DNA of 64,000 nt from Calliphora vicina (lineage: Eukaryota > Arthropoda > Insecta > Diptera > Calliphoridae). Made by a program: the position numbers and the translations under genes. A model generated the notes under the pieces. That model did not search any database, was not told the DNA's origin, and worked only from the letters and a program-made list of their open reading frames with translations. Numbering within the stretch: the stretch's first letter is position 1; each line of letters begins with the position of its first letter. The stretch is from positions 38,525,667 to 38,589,666 of the forward strand of contig NC_088780.1 of assembly GCF_958450345.1 (NCBI RefSeq). The letters run 5' to 3'. Shown one piece after another: positions 1-11,350 of the stretch.

Positions 1-17
1 CAAATCCATTTCATACA

Positions 18-53
18 TAAACTCCCAATTAGCATGTACTAATTGGGAGTTTA
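18..53. repeat. Perfect 15-bp hairpin
   Basis: The arms at 18-32 and 39-53 are exact reverse complements (left arm TAAACTCCCAATTAG) around a 6-base loop. No surrounding element boundary is visible, so this may be the end or centre of an element cut by the window edge. The rest of 1-345 shows no recognisable gene or repeat. Confidence 0.7.
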
Positions 54-345
54 GTTTTCGCCGTAATCTAAGCCTAAAACATACCAATTAAATTAAAAAA
101 TTAAATATAGTCAGTTTAAACTATTATTTTTGGCCTCAAAATGTTGTAATAAACTCTAAATACTTTCACATATTAACATTTTAGTGTTTTCTCGTATTCA
201 AATCATCTTGAAAATAAGTTTTGAGGGTTTTTGTTTTTTCAGTCGTGGTTGTCATTCTCTTGGAATTGCCCATATTTTTGTAGAACTTTTGGTTGTACTT
301 TTTTTCTTTAAGTAGGAAACAAAAATTTTCGAGGATCAAATATTA

Positions 346-1265
346 TTGGGTGTATAACTAAAAAAAATCCGGGATTCACAACAGATATCGAATTTGTCAA
401 TTTTTGACAACTTATATGTCATTTTGAAGGGTACATATCTGACATTTATTCTCACTTACCTATTCAACATTATAGTGTAAATAAAAAAGTTTTTTTGGCT
501 TCTAAAATTTTGAATTTTGTGCCAACAAAGCAAAGTTTTGCCAAACTTTTATAATTTGAAAAAAAATTGCCGCTGAAGAATACCGATTGCTTGTGATGTT
601 CAGAAGTGGTGATTTTGACAAGGCAGACAAAGATTGCTCAGGCCAGCCATAAAAGGTCGAAGACCAAGATTGAAGGCATTACTTCATGAAGCCTTTTGTC
701 AATCTCAACTAGAGCTTACAAAATCATTCACAGGTAGTCAAAAGCAGGGAAATTGGGTACCATACGATAAAACTGAGAGACATTGAAAAACGATTTTGCA
801 TATTTGAAATTATGCTTGAACGCTAAAAAGAAAATAATTTTTGCACCGACTTATTATTTGCTATGAAAAATGGATCCATTAAAAGGATTTAGAAATCGTG
901 TGTGCCTGGCCAACCAGCCGAATCGACACCAAACCAAAATATCCAAGACGCTAAGCTAATGCTCTGTATTTTGTGGGACCAAAAGGGTCTGCTAAAATCT
1001 GGCCAGACCATCACAGGGAACCTGTACCGAATAGAACAAAAAACGCTCAAAATATGTTGCTAGACATGAAAGCGTAATATTCCAACCTTGAACAAAAGGT
1101 ACATATCTCAAAAAATCCCCTTCCTAAAGATGTTCCTCTATTATAAGCCATATGAACATATCAGAGTGGGACCATGAGGGAATCTCGAGACGTTTGTTGT
1201 CCGATTTTTATAAACTTTGTCTTATATAAACAAAGGGACTTAAGTATTCTAAGTGTATTACCCAA
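346..1265 (+). pseudogene. mariner transposon relic (copy 1), internally deleted
   Basis: This is a degraded Tc1/mariner element of the mariner family. The 5' end after a TA reads TTGGGTGTATAACTA, matching the ends of other copies here (reverse complement at 19811-19830; 43275-43289), and it stops near an inverted ACCCAA at 1260-1265. The transposase is readable in pieces across several frames: a helix-turn-helix remnant (~650-740), a 'GNWVPY'-like segment (~750), EKWIH of the first catalytic block (~870), PGQPAESTP (~910) and ITGNLYR (~1013). The second catalytic block, HDNxRPH, is not clear. It is about 0.9 kb against about 1.3 kb for a full mariner. Stops and frameshifts make it inactive. 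The mariner call is secure; the subfamily is not assigned. Confidence 0.85.
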
Positions 1266-1372
1266 AAATCCTATTCCGCAGGAAAGAAGATAATAAATTT
1301 AAACAATTACAATAATGTAAAAATAAATATGTATGTTAAAAATAGAAATAGATTCAATAAAATATTCCTTAA

Positions 1373-2000
1373 CAAGTAAAAAAGTATAGTCGGTTAAATC
1401 CGACCATATGATACCCTACACCGAGAAGATGATTATTAACAGTTCTCTTTTAAAATTTATATAGGAACTATGATTAATTATGACCAATCTCCATAAAATT
1501 AGGTGGTATGACTTCTGTATATATGAAACTTATTTGCGTTGAATTTTATTTGCGACCATTTTTAAGAAATCTATACTATTTAAAATGATTTTCGGAAGTG
1601 GGCCTTCTATGGGAGCTTTGACTAATTATGGACCGATCGTTATAAAATTTGGTGAAATGAATTTGTACAAATATAACATATTTGTGTTAAATTTTATTGG
1701 AATACCAACATTTTTAAGAGACTTATGCTAGTTAAAGTGATTTTCGGAAGTGGGCCTTCTATGGGAGCTTTGACTAATTATGGATCGATCGTCACAAAAT
1801 TTGGTGGTGCGAGTTCGGCTTACATAACTTATTTGTATTGAATTTGATTTGGATATCTATATAACTAAGACATTTATGAGAGCCTAACTATTTTCACTTA
1901 GGGCAATCGTATGGTGGCTAGGACTGATGGACTGATTCTAACCAAATTCAATAGGCTTCGTCCAATTGGCTTGCACCAAATTCTGTCGAATTATCTTTGA
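1373..2000 (+). mobile_element. Hairpin-ended dispersed repeat, family A (copy A1)
   Basis: It begins with the family A 5' signature (ACAAGTAA, then a short hairpin around GGTTAAATCC and ATACCCTACACC). It continues with the internal module 'TTTTCGGAAGTGGG...GGGAGCT...GACCGAT', present here about twice in tandem. The 3' hairpin end is missing. There is no coding capacity. Other copies lie near 3.1, 6.2, 14.3, 16.2, 29.6, 51.4 and 53.5 kb. The transposon class is not determined. Confidence 0.8.
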
Positions 2001-2680
2001 AATTGCTATAGTTTGATTTGATTTGCATCGAGTACTTTTTCTTTATTCTAATGGTACTTTTTGAATAATTCATAAAAACGGACTAGACATTAGACTCACT
2101 TGAATGGGTTAGAATCCACAAAAATGGGACTAATATATACTTTTTTCATACACGAAATGAGAACTTAAAAATGTGAAAAAAGACTGCATTTGTCTCCGTT
2201 ATCTCACATTTATGTTACATTTAAATTTAATATGAAAAATCGATTCTTGATTGAAAATGTATAAAGCAGCCTTTGAATCCTGTTTTAAATTTTTGCCATG
2301 TTTTTCACAACATTATAAACTAATTTTGATAAAGATTAAAATTAAGGACATGTATTTCGTGATAGCCTTTATCAAAGGATCATAATTATACTAATTATCC
2401 TTCTTCTGATAAAAATGTTTTCCTATGTAATACATTATTTAGAATAAAAATCTTTCAAGGATTAATATAAGACCAAATTTATGAAAATGTAACAATTATT
2501 TTTACAAATGTATACAAATACGTAAATATATTTATATAATTATATCGACAATTCCTCATGGTCCTAGACTTGCTAAGCTATATCCTGTTCTGATATGAAA
2601 CGGATTTCAAGAAAAGAATATAAAATCTGATCAATAGTTTTACTAGTAGTTTAATTTTACGTACTTTGAACCTATATAAA
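2001..2680. other. Unassigned AT-rich stretch with GTACTTTTT-type motifs
   Basis: No gene is seen. Motifs such as 'GGTACTTTTTGAATAAT' near 2050 recur in a degenerate tandem array at 37.9-38.4 kb, suggesting a decayed dispersed repeat. The remainder is low-complexity A/T sequence. Confidence 0.4.
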
Positions 2681-3930
2681 AACAACACAAGTAAGAGAGC
2701 TATATTCGGCTGTGCCACATCTTAAATACCCTTCACCAAATTATACTTAAAAATATTTTTTTTTAAATACTTTTATTTAACAAAATTAAAATTTTTTTAA
2801 TTTTTTTTAAATTGTTTTTTTAAAAAAAGTTTTTTCCAAATGTTTTTTTTTAATTTAAAAAAAAAAAAAATTTTGGAAAAATAATTTATGAGAAAAAAAA
2901 TTCGGGTTAAAACATATTTTGCCCGATTTTGACCCATTGTAGATCCAACTTACTATAGCCTTAAATATATCGTTGCAATGGACTTTGAAATATCTATCAT
3001 TAGATATCCATTTTGTCTATATAAATGACTTAAGTAAGGTAAGGTCACACATGGCAAATATTTGCTCAAAAAAGCTAAACTACTTTTTTATACCCTACAC
3101 CACCATAGTGGTGAGGGTATTATGCGTTTGTGCAGATGTTTGTAACGCCCAAAAATATTAATCTTACACCAATCTTAAAGAATACCGATCGACTTATAAT
3201 CACTTTCTAAGACCATTAAACGATGTCCGTCCGTCCGTCTGGCTGGCTGGTCGGCTGGTACGATGCCTATTGAAATCGGTCCATTATTTCACCTAGCCCC
3301 CATACAAATGTCCTTCCGAAATTGGACTTTATCGGTCATAAATGTTTAATTTATATATGCATCTACACAAATTTCGCTCCAAATTTTTTTTATATACAAA
3401 ATTCATGTCACCAAATTTTGTTACGGTCGGTTCATAATTAGCCATAGATCCCATATAGACCCGCTTCCGAAAATCACTTTAAAGTGCTTAAATCACTTAA
3501 AAATTATGGTATATACACATAATTCAACACAAATAACTTTCATATAGACATAAATCACACGACCTAATTTCATGGTGATCGGTCCATAATTGGCAATAGC
3601 TCCCATATAAGGCCCACTTCCGAAAATCACTTAAAAATATAAATTATTAACATTTTAAAAGAAAAATGTTTTTGCTCTCTTACTTAGAGTAGGGTATTAT
3701 ATGGTCGGGCTTGACCGTAATCTAGATATAGATCAAAAATAGGCCAAAAATAGATTTTAAATAGCAATCGAGCCTGATGAATTCCTGATATATTGATGTA
3801 TGAATCATGTATTTAAGTTATTTGGGGGCTACGGAAAGTTGATTTCAACATACAGACGGACAGACGTACATGGCTAGATCGACTTCGCTATCTATAATGA
3901 TCCAGAATATATATATTGAATTACAATTTA
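2681..3930 (+). mobile_element. Hairpin-ended repeat, family B (copy B1), split by A2
   Basis: It starts with ACAAGTAAGAGAGCTATATT and the hairpin TTCGGCTGTGCC, then TACCCTTCACC. A long A/T homopolymer-rich stretch (2750-2900) and the 'CGATTTTGACCCATTGTAG' block follow. It is interrupted by a family A copy (about 3040-3720) and resumes at 3722 with the 'ATCTAGATATAGATC' to 'GACTTCGCTATCTAT' segment. It has no coding capacity. Comparison with the copies at 15.5 and 22 kb shows that the two halves belong together. Confidence 0.75.
3089..3718 (-). mobile_element. Family A repeat (copy A2) nested in B1
   Basis: This is a reverse-oriented family A copy. The 3' hairpin (TATACCCTACACC...GTGAGGGTAT) comes first on the given strand, then the GTCCGTCCGTCTGG microsatellite-like block, and it ends with TATGGTCGGGCTTGACC. 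It lacks the outermost ACAAGTAAG. About 45 bp of unassigned sequence (3040-3088) lies between the B1 break and this end. Confidence 0.8.
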
Positions 3931-5485
3931 AATGAATTCTTTACGAATGGAGAATTTTTAAAGGTATTCGTTTCATCCAAAAAAAGAATTGATTTAATAT
4001 TGTAATGAAACATTTCTGAATGCATTTTTTCTATCCAAAAACCTATTTGAATTAAAACTTGAATATTTGTTTATTCGTTTTATTACTGACTTACACTGTA
4101 ATTAATTTTTTTAATTTACTATTCTATACAGATAAGGATTAAAAAATAAATCATCGCTATTCCACCTTATGTTGTAATGATGTCACTTTATTGATTTTTT
4201 AATACTTCCAAGAGTTTTTCGATAAAAAAACACAATATCATCTAATTATAAAATTGTTCGGAAAAATTAATTACAATCCTGATAACCGTCGAAAATATTC
4301 TTTGAAAAAATTAATTACAATCCTGTTAACCGTCGATCAGTTCATTAAAATTTAGAGCTTTGAGTAAATAACACACAATTTATTGCCTTACTTTCCTGCT
4401 TCCCAGAAAACTATATTTTTTTTAAGCAGCCGGTTCATCATTTGATTCATCTTTTTTCGTAGCAGCTAAAAAAAAGAACCAATTCCCAGCCAACTCTACT
4501 TTCTACTAGACCGGCATGGTTTTGCCTTAAATACTTACAATCACTCTAGCATGTCGAATTTTAAACAGCAGTAGAAAATTCAGTTGGTTATTGAGAAACT
4601 ATTACTTTTTTTCGTGTGTTTTTTTGTTGTCGTTTTGTTTTGGTAGGCACGTTTTTGTTTAAACGAATGTATGAATGAAAATGTGTCTGACTGAGTGAAT
4701 GAATGAATGAATGAAATTTTGTGTTTCCTTTTACATGCATGTCAAGCACAACTTGATTGTTTCGATCTTCTAGAGAGAATTATTAAGAAGGCTGCATGCA
4801 GCAGCAGCAGCAGCATCAGCAACACAAAAACACCAACAATGGCTGAAGCAATCGTTGTTGCAGTAAAGAAATATGTGTCAAATTGAAATCCAATTTGCAG
4901 CAAAATCATTGAAAAACATTAAAAAATACATACAAACACACACACACTCGCACACTCTAATGCCCATATACAATCAAATACAATAAAAAAAATAATATTT
5001 TTCGTATAAAAAAAGAAGAAAATATCGAAATATATATTTGAAAATAATTGCATGTACAAGTAGTTGTAGTTGGTTTTATTTTTGTTTGTTTTTTTGTTTA
5101 AAGAAACACACTGCAGTATTTTTGTTTTCTCTAATACTCGTACTAATTCATTCAGTTGTGTGTAGGTTTGTGTTTTTACTTTGAACAGTGCTAGTGCTAG
5201 TGTTTGTGTCTATATGTTTAAGTCTTTTAAACATTATAAATATTAAATTTCCTTTTTTATTTGCTTTATTAAATTTTTTCATTTCTCTTTAATTTTTGTC
5301 TTTATATTTCATCTGGGAGTTTGTGGCCTTTGCCGGCAAATGTATTTTGAAACTAATTTACAATAGGGTTGGAAATTATATAAATTTAAACAAATATTTA
5401 AGCAACAAAAAGAATGGGATTTAAAATTACACAGCACTACAAAAGAGAGTTTTTTTAAATTTCTGTCCCCTCTATCGGCGATCGC
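3931..5485. other. AT-rich single-copy-like stretch with simple repeats
   Basis: No gene is recognised. It contains a 44-bp tandem duplication at 4261-4337 (units begin GAAAAATTAATTACAATCC), a (CAG)n tract at 4797-4815, CA-rich tracts near 4935-4960, and TGAATGAATG near 4690. It resembles fly intronic or intergenic DNA. Confidence 0.5.
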
Positions 5486-5489
5486 TTCC

Positions 5490-6029
5490 CTCTAATGGTC
5501 TGGTCAAATTTCAGCAGGTCTTAACAGGTCGTAATTGGATCTTTTTGCTACCACCAAATAAATATATTTATGTTAGCGCCATATGGCTTTGGCGTCGATT
5601 CGGCTGGTTGGCCGGGCTTTACATCTCTTACGCTTCGGCTTATCGTAATGGATCCAATTTTTATCGCAAGTAATGAATCGGTGCAAAAATGATTTTCTTT
5701 TATAGCGTGCAAGCCTAATTTCGGACCTTCAAAATCATCTTTCAAGGTCACTCGGATTCAATTCGTATGGTACCCAATGATTAGAATGAATCCAGCTGAT
5801 CGCAAACATTTTCAAATTGCTGCTTGAGTAGCTCCCAATAATTTCGCAAGCTCTTGTTGAGTTTGACAACAATCTTCATGGAGTACTGCCTCTAATTTTT
5901 GGTCCATAAACTTTTTTGGTTGACAATGTCACCACTTTTGAACAGAACAAACCATACCTCACATGTTGAAGCCCATGTAACACATTCACCATAAGCATTG
6001 GTGAGCAATCGGTGTGCTTCAGTGGTAGT
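5490..6029 (-). pseudogene. mariner transposase relic (copy 2)
   Basis: On the reverse strand this reads as a decayed mariner transposase of the same family as copy 1. From 6029 downwards there is an N-terminal segment with the ATEAHRLL-like start, the helix-turn-helix region (~5830-5900), a 'WVPYELNPSDL'-like segment (~5760), the LERYKRKSFLHR-like stretch (~5700), a WIHYD-like region (~5655) and PGQPAESTPKPYG (~5590). No frame is open throughout. The family B repeat begins immediately past its N-terminal end, so the 5' TIR is missing. Confidence 0.8.
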
Positions 6030-6030
6030 T

Positions 6031-7330
6031 TTTTATACCCTTTGCCATGAGTGGCAATTCTTCCGGCTCGGTTGCTATTTAAAAGCGACAAAATCGGCCC
6101 ACAAATGGCTAAGATATAAGAAAAAAACCGGGAAAATCTCGATTTTTTTCCTATTTATACCCTACACCACCATAGTGGGGAGGGTATAATGCGTTTGTGC
6201 AGATGTTTGTAACGCCCAAAAATATTAGTCTAACAAACACCTTAAAGTATACCGATCGACTTAGAATCACTTTCTGAGTCGATTAAACGATGTCCGCGTG
6301 TCCGTCTGGCTGGTCGGCTGGCTGTCAATGTAAACCTTGTGCGCAGAGTAAAGGCCGCAATTTTGAAGATATTTCGTTCAAATTTGGTACATATTTTTTC
6401 GGCCCAATGACCAAGCCTATTGAAACTGGCTGAAATCGGTCCATTATTTCACCTAGCCCCATACAAATGTCCTCTCGAAATTGGACTTTATCGGTCATAA
6501 ATATTTAATTTATATATGTATGTATCTCCACAAATTCCGCTCCAAATAAGTTTTATATATATAAAATTCATGTCACCAAATTTTGTTACGATCGGTCCAT
6601 AATTAGACATAGCTTCCATATAGATCCGCTTCCGAAAATTACTTTAACGTGCATAAATCGCTTAAAAATTTTGGTACACACAAAATTCAACATAGGTAAC
6701 TTTCATGCAGACATAAATCACACGACACATTTCCATGGTGATCGGTCCATAATTGGTCATAGCTCCCATATAAGACCCACTTAAATTATTCAAATTTTAA
6801 AAGAGAAATGGTTTTGTTATTTTACTTAGTAAAGCCCGACCATACTTTCTTACTTGTTTTTATCTATATCTGGATTACTAAGTCATTAATATAGACAATA
6901 TGGATATATAATGATAGATATTTTAGAGTGCATTGCAACCATGTATATAAAGTCATAGAAAGTTGGACCTACAATGGGTCAAAATCGGGAAAAATAATTT
7001 TTAACCCGATTTTTTTTTTCATCAAAATTTTTTTTGTCATAAATTATTTTTCCAAAAAAAAAAAATATTAAAAATTAAAAAAAAACAATTTAAAAAAATT
7101 TAAAAAAAAAAAATTTGGAAAAAACTTTTTTTTTTTAAAAATTAAAAAATAATTAAAAAAAAAAATTTTAAAAAAACAATTTGGAAAAAACTTTTTAAAA
7201 AAAAAATTAAAAAATAATTTCTATAATGTTCAGTACCTTCGTGAGACTAAATGACAAAATGTACAATTTTTTTTTTTTTGTAAATTTTTAACCCCATTTT
7301 CATAAAAAAAAATTAAATTTAAAATATGTT
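6031..7330 (-). mobile_element. Family B repeat (copy B2), split by A3
   Basis: It is a reverse-oriented family B copy. The terminal 'TATACCC...' hairpin lies near 6035-6055 and the module to 6153 matches reverse complements of 15.85-15.95 and 22.0-22.1 kb. Family A interrupts it (6154-6862), and it resumes at 6863 with 'TATCTATATCTGGATTACTA'. The A/T homopolymer-rich region extends to about 7200-7330. The outer 5' hairpin is not visible. Confidence 0.7.
6154..6862 (-). mobile_element. Family A repeat (copy A3) nested in B2
   Basis: It is a nearly complete reverse-oriented copy. It opens with TATACCCTACACCACCATAG and closes with GCCCGACCATACTTTCTTAC plus TTGTT, the reverse complement of the family 5' end. 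On both sides the flanks are B2 sequence; the break lies within the 'ATAGATCAAAAATAGG' consensus of family B. Confidence 0.85.
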
Positions 7331-8150
7331 TTAACTATTTAAGCCACGGTTTAATGGGCATAAGTTTGTAAGGAAATTAATTGCATTTTTAAATTAATTA
7401 AGTTTAAATTATTATGAAGAATAAGAAAAAATGGGGTGGTGCGTTTATTATGGCATTGAAAATAATTATGACAAACATTTTTTAATGGTAATCATTTTGA
7501 CTAAATTTTATGGCCAAAACAAACTAAATAGCTGGGTAGGTGAGACAGTCACCAATTTTATTATATTATTTGGTATAGATAAGTCACTAGGAGAAGTATG
7601 AGCTAAATTTAATAGAGGTATGTCATCATCCGAATCAACATCACCATTAAATTTTGACTGGAGCCCCGAAGGTATGTCGCCGAGCTCCATCAGATTGGGT
7701 TACTTCTCATAATTCTCTTCTTCGACGGATTCAAGACAGCAGTTCCTTTCACCATACGAAGGTATACCTTTCAAGAAAATATCTTCTATATCACGTTCAT
7801 TGAGTATTCCTTAAAAATAACATAAAATTATGTAGAGAAACGATTTATATAAAACCTATTTCAGTCACAGTGGTTAGTGATCTAACCAATCTATAACTTA
7901 TTTATTACTTTGTTACTACAAGACATCCAAAGAAATGCAAAAGAACAAAGTAACACTGAATTCGATGTACAATAAACACTCTGAGCGTTTCTTATTGAAT
8001 GCGTTAAATCCCCTTAGAGAAACTGCGGTTTGCAATTTTTTCAAAGGGCACTCAGACGGCAAAGTTTTGCAAAATAACATAATCGATGACTTCAAAAAAT
8101 GTAATTGTTTAGCAAAATACAAATAGATGCCTCAAAAAAATGTTTTAAAG
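7331..8150. other. Unassigned stretch
   Basis: I see no convincing gene or repeat boundary. Short open frames on both strands around 7508-7690 and 7916-8126 overlap each other antisense and match nothing I recognise. Confidence 0.35.
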
Positions 8151-8530
8151 ACTCTAGAAAAGGTGGTTAGAAAAATGACCACTAGAGTAAAATTTCCTTA
8201 AAAATTTTGAAAAAATGTTTTAAATTAAAACAATGTTTTAACTAATTGTTTAAATTTCAAAAAATGTTTATAAATAAGGCCTTAAACATTTTTTCTTGTG
8301 GATTTTTGTGGATAAGAAAAACTGTGTTGTCATGTACGTATGAGTAATAACTAAATAATCATAATTCGCATATTACTCATACGCATATGTATATCACAAT
8401 TATAAGAAAAATTACACTAATTGTGTATCATTGGAAACCAGGTTGTGGTGCTTTCTCGATTCAAATGGAAAAAATATTTTTACAGAACTGGAAGCTAATT
8501 CAATAACTTGTTTCAAAACGTTGCACAGAG
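8150..8530. repeat. Repeat G copy 1 (uninterrupted)
   Basis: It matches 14160-15010 apart from the family A insertion in that copy. Shared landmarks are 'TAAGGCCT', 'TACGTATGAGTAATAA', 'ATTACTCATACGCATA', 'AATTATAAGAAAAATTACAC' and 'CATTCTCGATTCAAATGGA'-like sequence. Because it is intact around 8401-8415, it provides the empty site for A4. Confidence 0.75.
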
Positions 8531-9690
8531 GGGCCAAACATACTAATTTTGCGGATTAATTGAATAAAAAATTTCAAGTATCGTGAAAACTGAAAGTACC
8601 AGCTTAAAGAGCACAAAATTCTACATCAGCAGGCACAAAATTAATGTGAAATACGAAACGGTATTTTTATAGTCAGGTGTTGACATATTGTGAGAACAAA
8701 CCTAAAAAAGTGATAAAAGAAAATAAAAAATTGTGCAAATAAGTACTATTTGTAATAGGTAATTTCAAAAAATTAACAAATCTAATTATGCAACCATCAA
8801 GTGCAGGTTATATAAAATTTAAATTTTGAATTATTTGTAGTGGCTTTGTTATTAGATTTTATACTGGAAGTGGAAAAAAATGGATTTTATCAGTTCAAAT
8901 GGACATAAAGTTATTAGGTGGGCTCAGCTGGGTAGAGAATTTAATATAATTTAAAAGCCTGGACTGTTAAGCGTTGTTTCAGAAAAAAATAGGTTGCGCC
9001 TCATAAGTTATATGTAAATTAGTAACAGCTTCTCCCGTTAAGTCTACCAACAAAAAGCACTTTGCGATTCTGATAAATGTTTTATCGCTGTCGTTGTCGT
9101 TGTTGTTATTGTCATTGTTTTTTGTTTTATAAGAGATATGCAAGTGTTTTGATTAATAATACGAGAGTCACGTATTATAATGAGATAAACAACTATAAAC
9201 TTTTATCAATTACTTTTCTTTATTTTAGTTTAGTTTTCCATCCGTTGAGTTTCTAATCGTGAATGAATAGCACGTGGGATTTTAACCATTTAACTTTCAC
9301 GTATTCACGCTTGCATATGCTTGTATAAAAGTATTTTATGTGATTAATTCGAAGTTTTTTCTTGTGGTTAATACGAAGTCATCCGATAGCAGGATGACTT
9401 CGTATTAGCTTAATAAAAAAATCATGTTAGTGAATGCGATCGCGAGAATTTTAAAGTTTTATATCGGGGGCCAGTTATCCCTCACGTCCACATCTGTAGT
9501 TTTTATATTGTCTCATTTTAAATATTGTGTTATATATATTTCAATGCAGTGCATTTAAACTTTGCAGGAACCGAAGTCTCTTAGTGGCAGGTGTTGGGAA
9601 AGATCTCTATTATTCAACCTCCCATTACTAGTTAATATAATGATATCATCTTAATACAATATGGTAGTTTTTTTTTTATCAATAATATGC
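8531..9690. other. Unassigned stretch with a perfect 16-bp hairpin
   Basis: No gene is seen. A perfect hairpin lies at 9369-9407: arm TAATACGAAGTCATCC, 7-base loop, exact inverted copy. A (GTCGTT)n-like run lies near 9090-9115. Confidence 0.5.
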
Positions 9691-11350
9691 ATAAATTTAG
9701 TGTGTCTCACTGATGTAGTTCTATACACTCTAATAAATTTTCATGTAAATTTACTCAATTTATAATAGGTAACTTTTCTCCTACTACAAATAGGGTAAAA
9801 ATACACTTTGTGTGTAAATTCAAATATTTAAGCATATTGTATGTAAAAAATTAAACAAAAAGAGTGTGAATTTACATATTTATGTGATTAAAAATATTTA
9901 GCAACATATCGATTTCATATGAATTTAATTTTTTTGTGTCTAAAAAGACATTGTTAATATGTAAAGTTACAGTGAAAATGTTTAAAACTACACGTAAAAT
10001 ATGCATATATACATCAAAAATGTTTTATATTAAACAACTCATATCATTCTCCTTTCCATTCAAAATACATATAAAAACATAACAGTTATTTTGTTTTATT
10101 AAATTCATGATGATTTTATTAAACATTTGCAAGAACAAATTATACTGTTTCTAGGATATTCACATCCAGCGACTGCTTATAAATACATGTTTAAAATATC
10201 AGCGTAGTAGCTTCTTGAGGGGACATGATGCTTATTCTTGAGAACTTAGTCAGCACGTTTGTTCCTCTTATGCCAATTGAGCTGTTAAAATGGTCATGTT
10301 TTTAAACTAAAATTTTGGAAAAAAGGATAATTTGAATTAGAAAAAATTTTATCATCTCGATTTCCGGCCAAATAAACATCTCGGCGGAAAGAAAGTATTC
10401 AAACTTATGACTCTATATGAGCACAATATTACCTGTATTTTGGCACAATTCCCTTCGAATCAAATCGGCAGTGTTATTGATTCTTATGCGGCCACTTTAC
10501 AAAAATCGCATCCAAGCTATTGTACAACTGGTGCAAGGATATAGAACTGATATTAGAGTGCGTATGGATGCTGCTTTATATGACTTACATTCCGTTATAT
10601 TGTTTCTCGAACTATTTAAATTATTAATTTTTATTATTTTCCTTCTTTTTAATAACAAATATTTTGTATCGATTTTCTTTATTTTTATTATTTCAGAAAC
10701 AACACTTTTGACAATTAATATATTGCTCGTTTTAAGAAAGTACGATATATCTAAACACATTATATGTAATTTTAAAGTTAATATCTGTAATATATTATAA
10801 ACATGTTTCAAAACATTAAAAGTACTATATTTTGTACGTACTTTTGCAGATAAAAGTATGTAAAAAAATTGGATAGACATATTGTGCTCAAATTTACACA
10901 TTTTCTGTAATTTTACATGAAAATTTGCTGAGATTATATTAGTAAATTTACATGCATTTTTTAGAGTGTAGATATAGGAGAATTAATAATTCATTTGTAT
11001 GGGGGGAACCCGATTCCACCCTCGTATACCCTTCCAATTTTGCCGGAACGTGTAGATTGTTTTTAGAGTTACCCGCAGCAAATTTAGTGTGCATAACTAT
11101 TGTAGCTCTATAGATATAGCACAGTTAATAATTATTTTATATGTTGGGTAATTGACTTTCCCCTCCTATATCCCTAAAATTTTCTTAAAACATGCGGATT
11201 GCTCTGAGATATTAATAAATCCGTAAAAAGAAGAATATTTGACCCCACTGTGCGTTGTTGATATATTTCAAAAGAATATTGCTTCTTAAGGGGCGTAATC
11301 CATTTCTCATGGTTTAATTAAAATATTTGTCATAATAGTCATATTTTAAT
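9690..11350. repeat. Duplicated ~150-bp unit (M) hosting the insertion
   Basis: AAATTTAGTGTG...TGTAG(T/C)TCTATA appears at about 9696 and again at about 11091. Allowing for the 1.24-kb insertion, the spacing is about 150 bp. A 'GTTGTTGATATATTTCAAAAG' type segment (11261-11300) also occurs at 15007-15045. Confidence 0.55.
9726..10968. mobile_element. TA-flanked MITE-like element with AT-rich TIRs
   Basis: The left end CACTCTAATAAATTTTCATG and the right end (reverse complement CACTCTAAAAAATGCATG) form an imperfect TIR of about 30 bp with GTAAATTTAC shared inside. TA flanks both ends (9724-9725; 10969-10970). The surrounding ~150-bp unit recurs at 11090-11130 without the insertion (GCTCTATAGATATAG), which gives the empty site. 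Overlapping sense and antisense open frames at 10417-10901 are low-complexity and probably chance. Confidence 0.75.

Noticed and set aside
4797..4860. (CAG)n tract as part of a glutamine-rich coding exon
   Set aside because: No open frame extends around it; flanks are A/T-rich with stops.
7508..8126. Short frames as host exons
   Set aside because: They are sense/antisense overlaps with no splice-supported continuation and no recognisable protein.
10417..10901. Overlapping sense (127 codons) and antisense (134 codons) frames
   Set aside because: They lie inside a TA-flanked non-coding element, overlap each other, and match no transposase.
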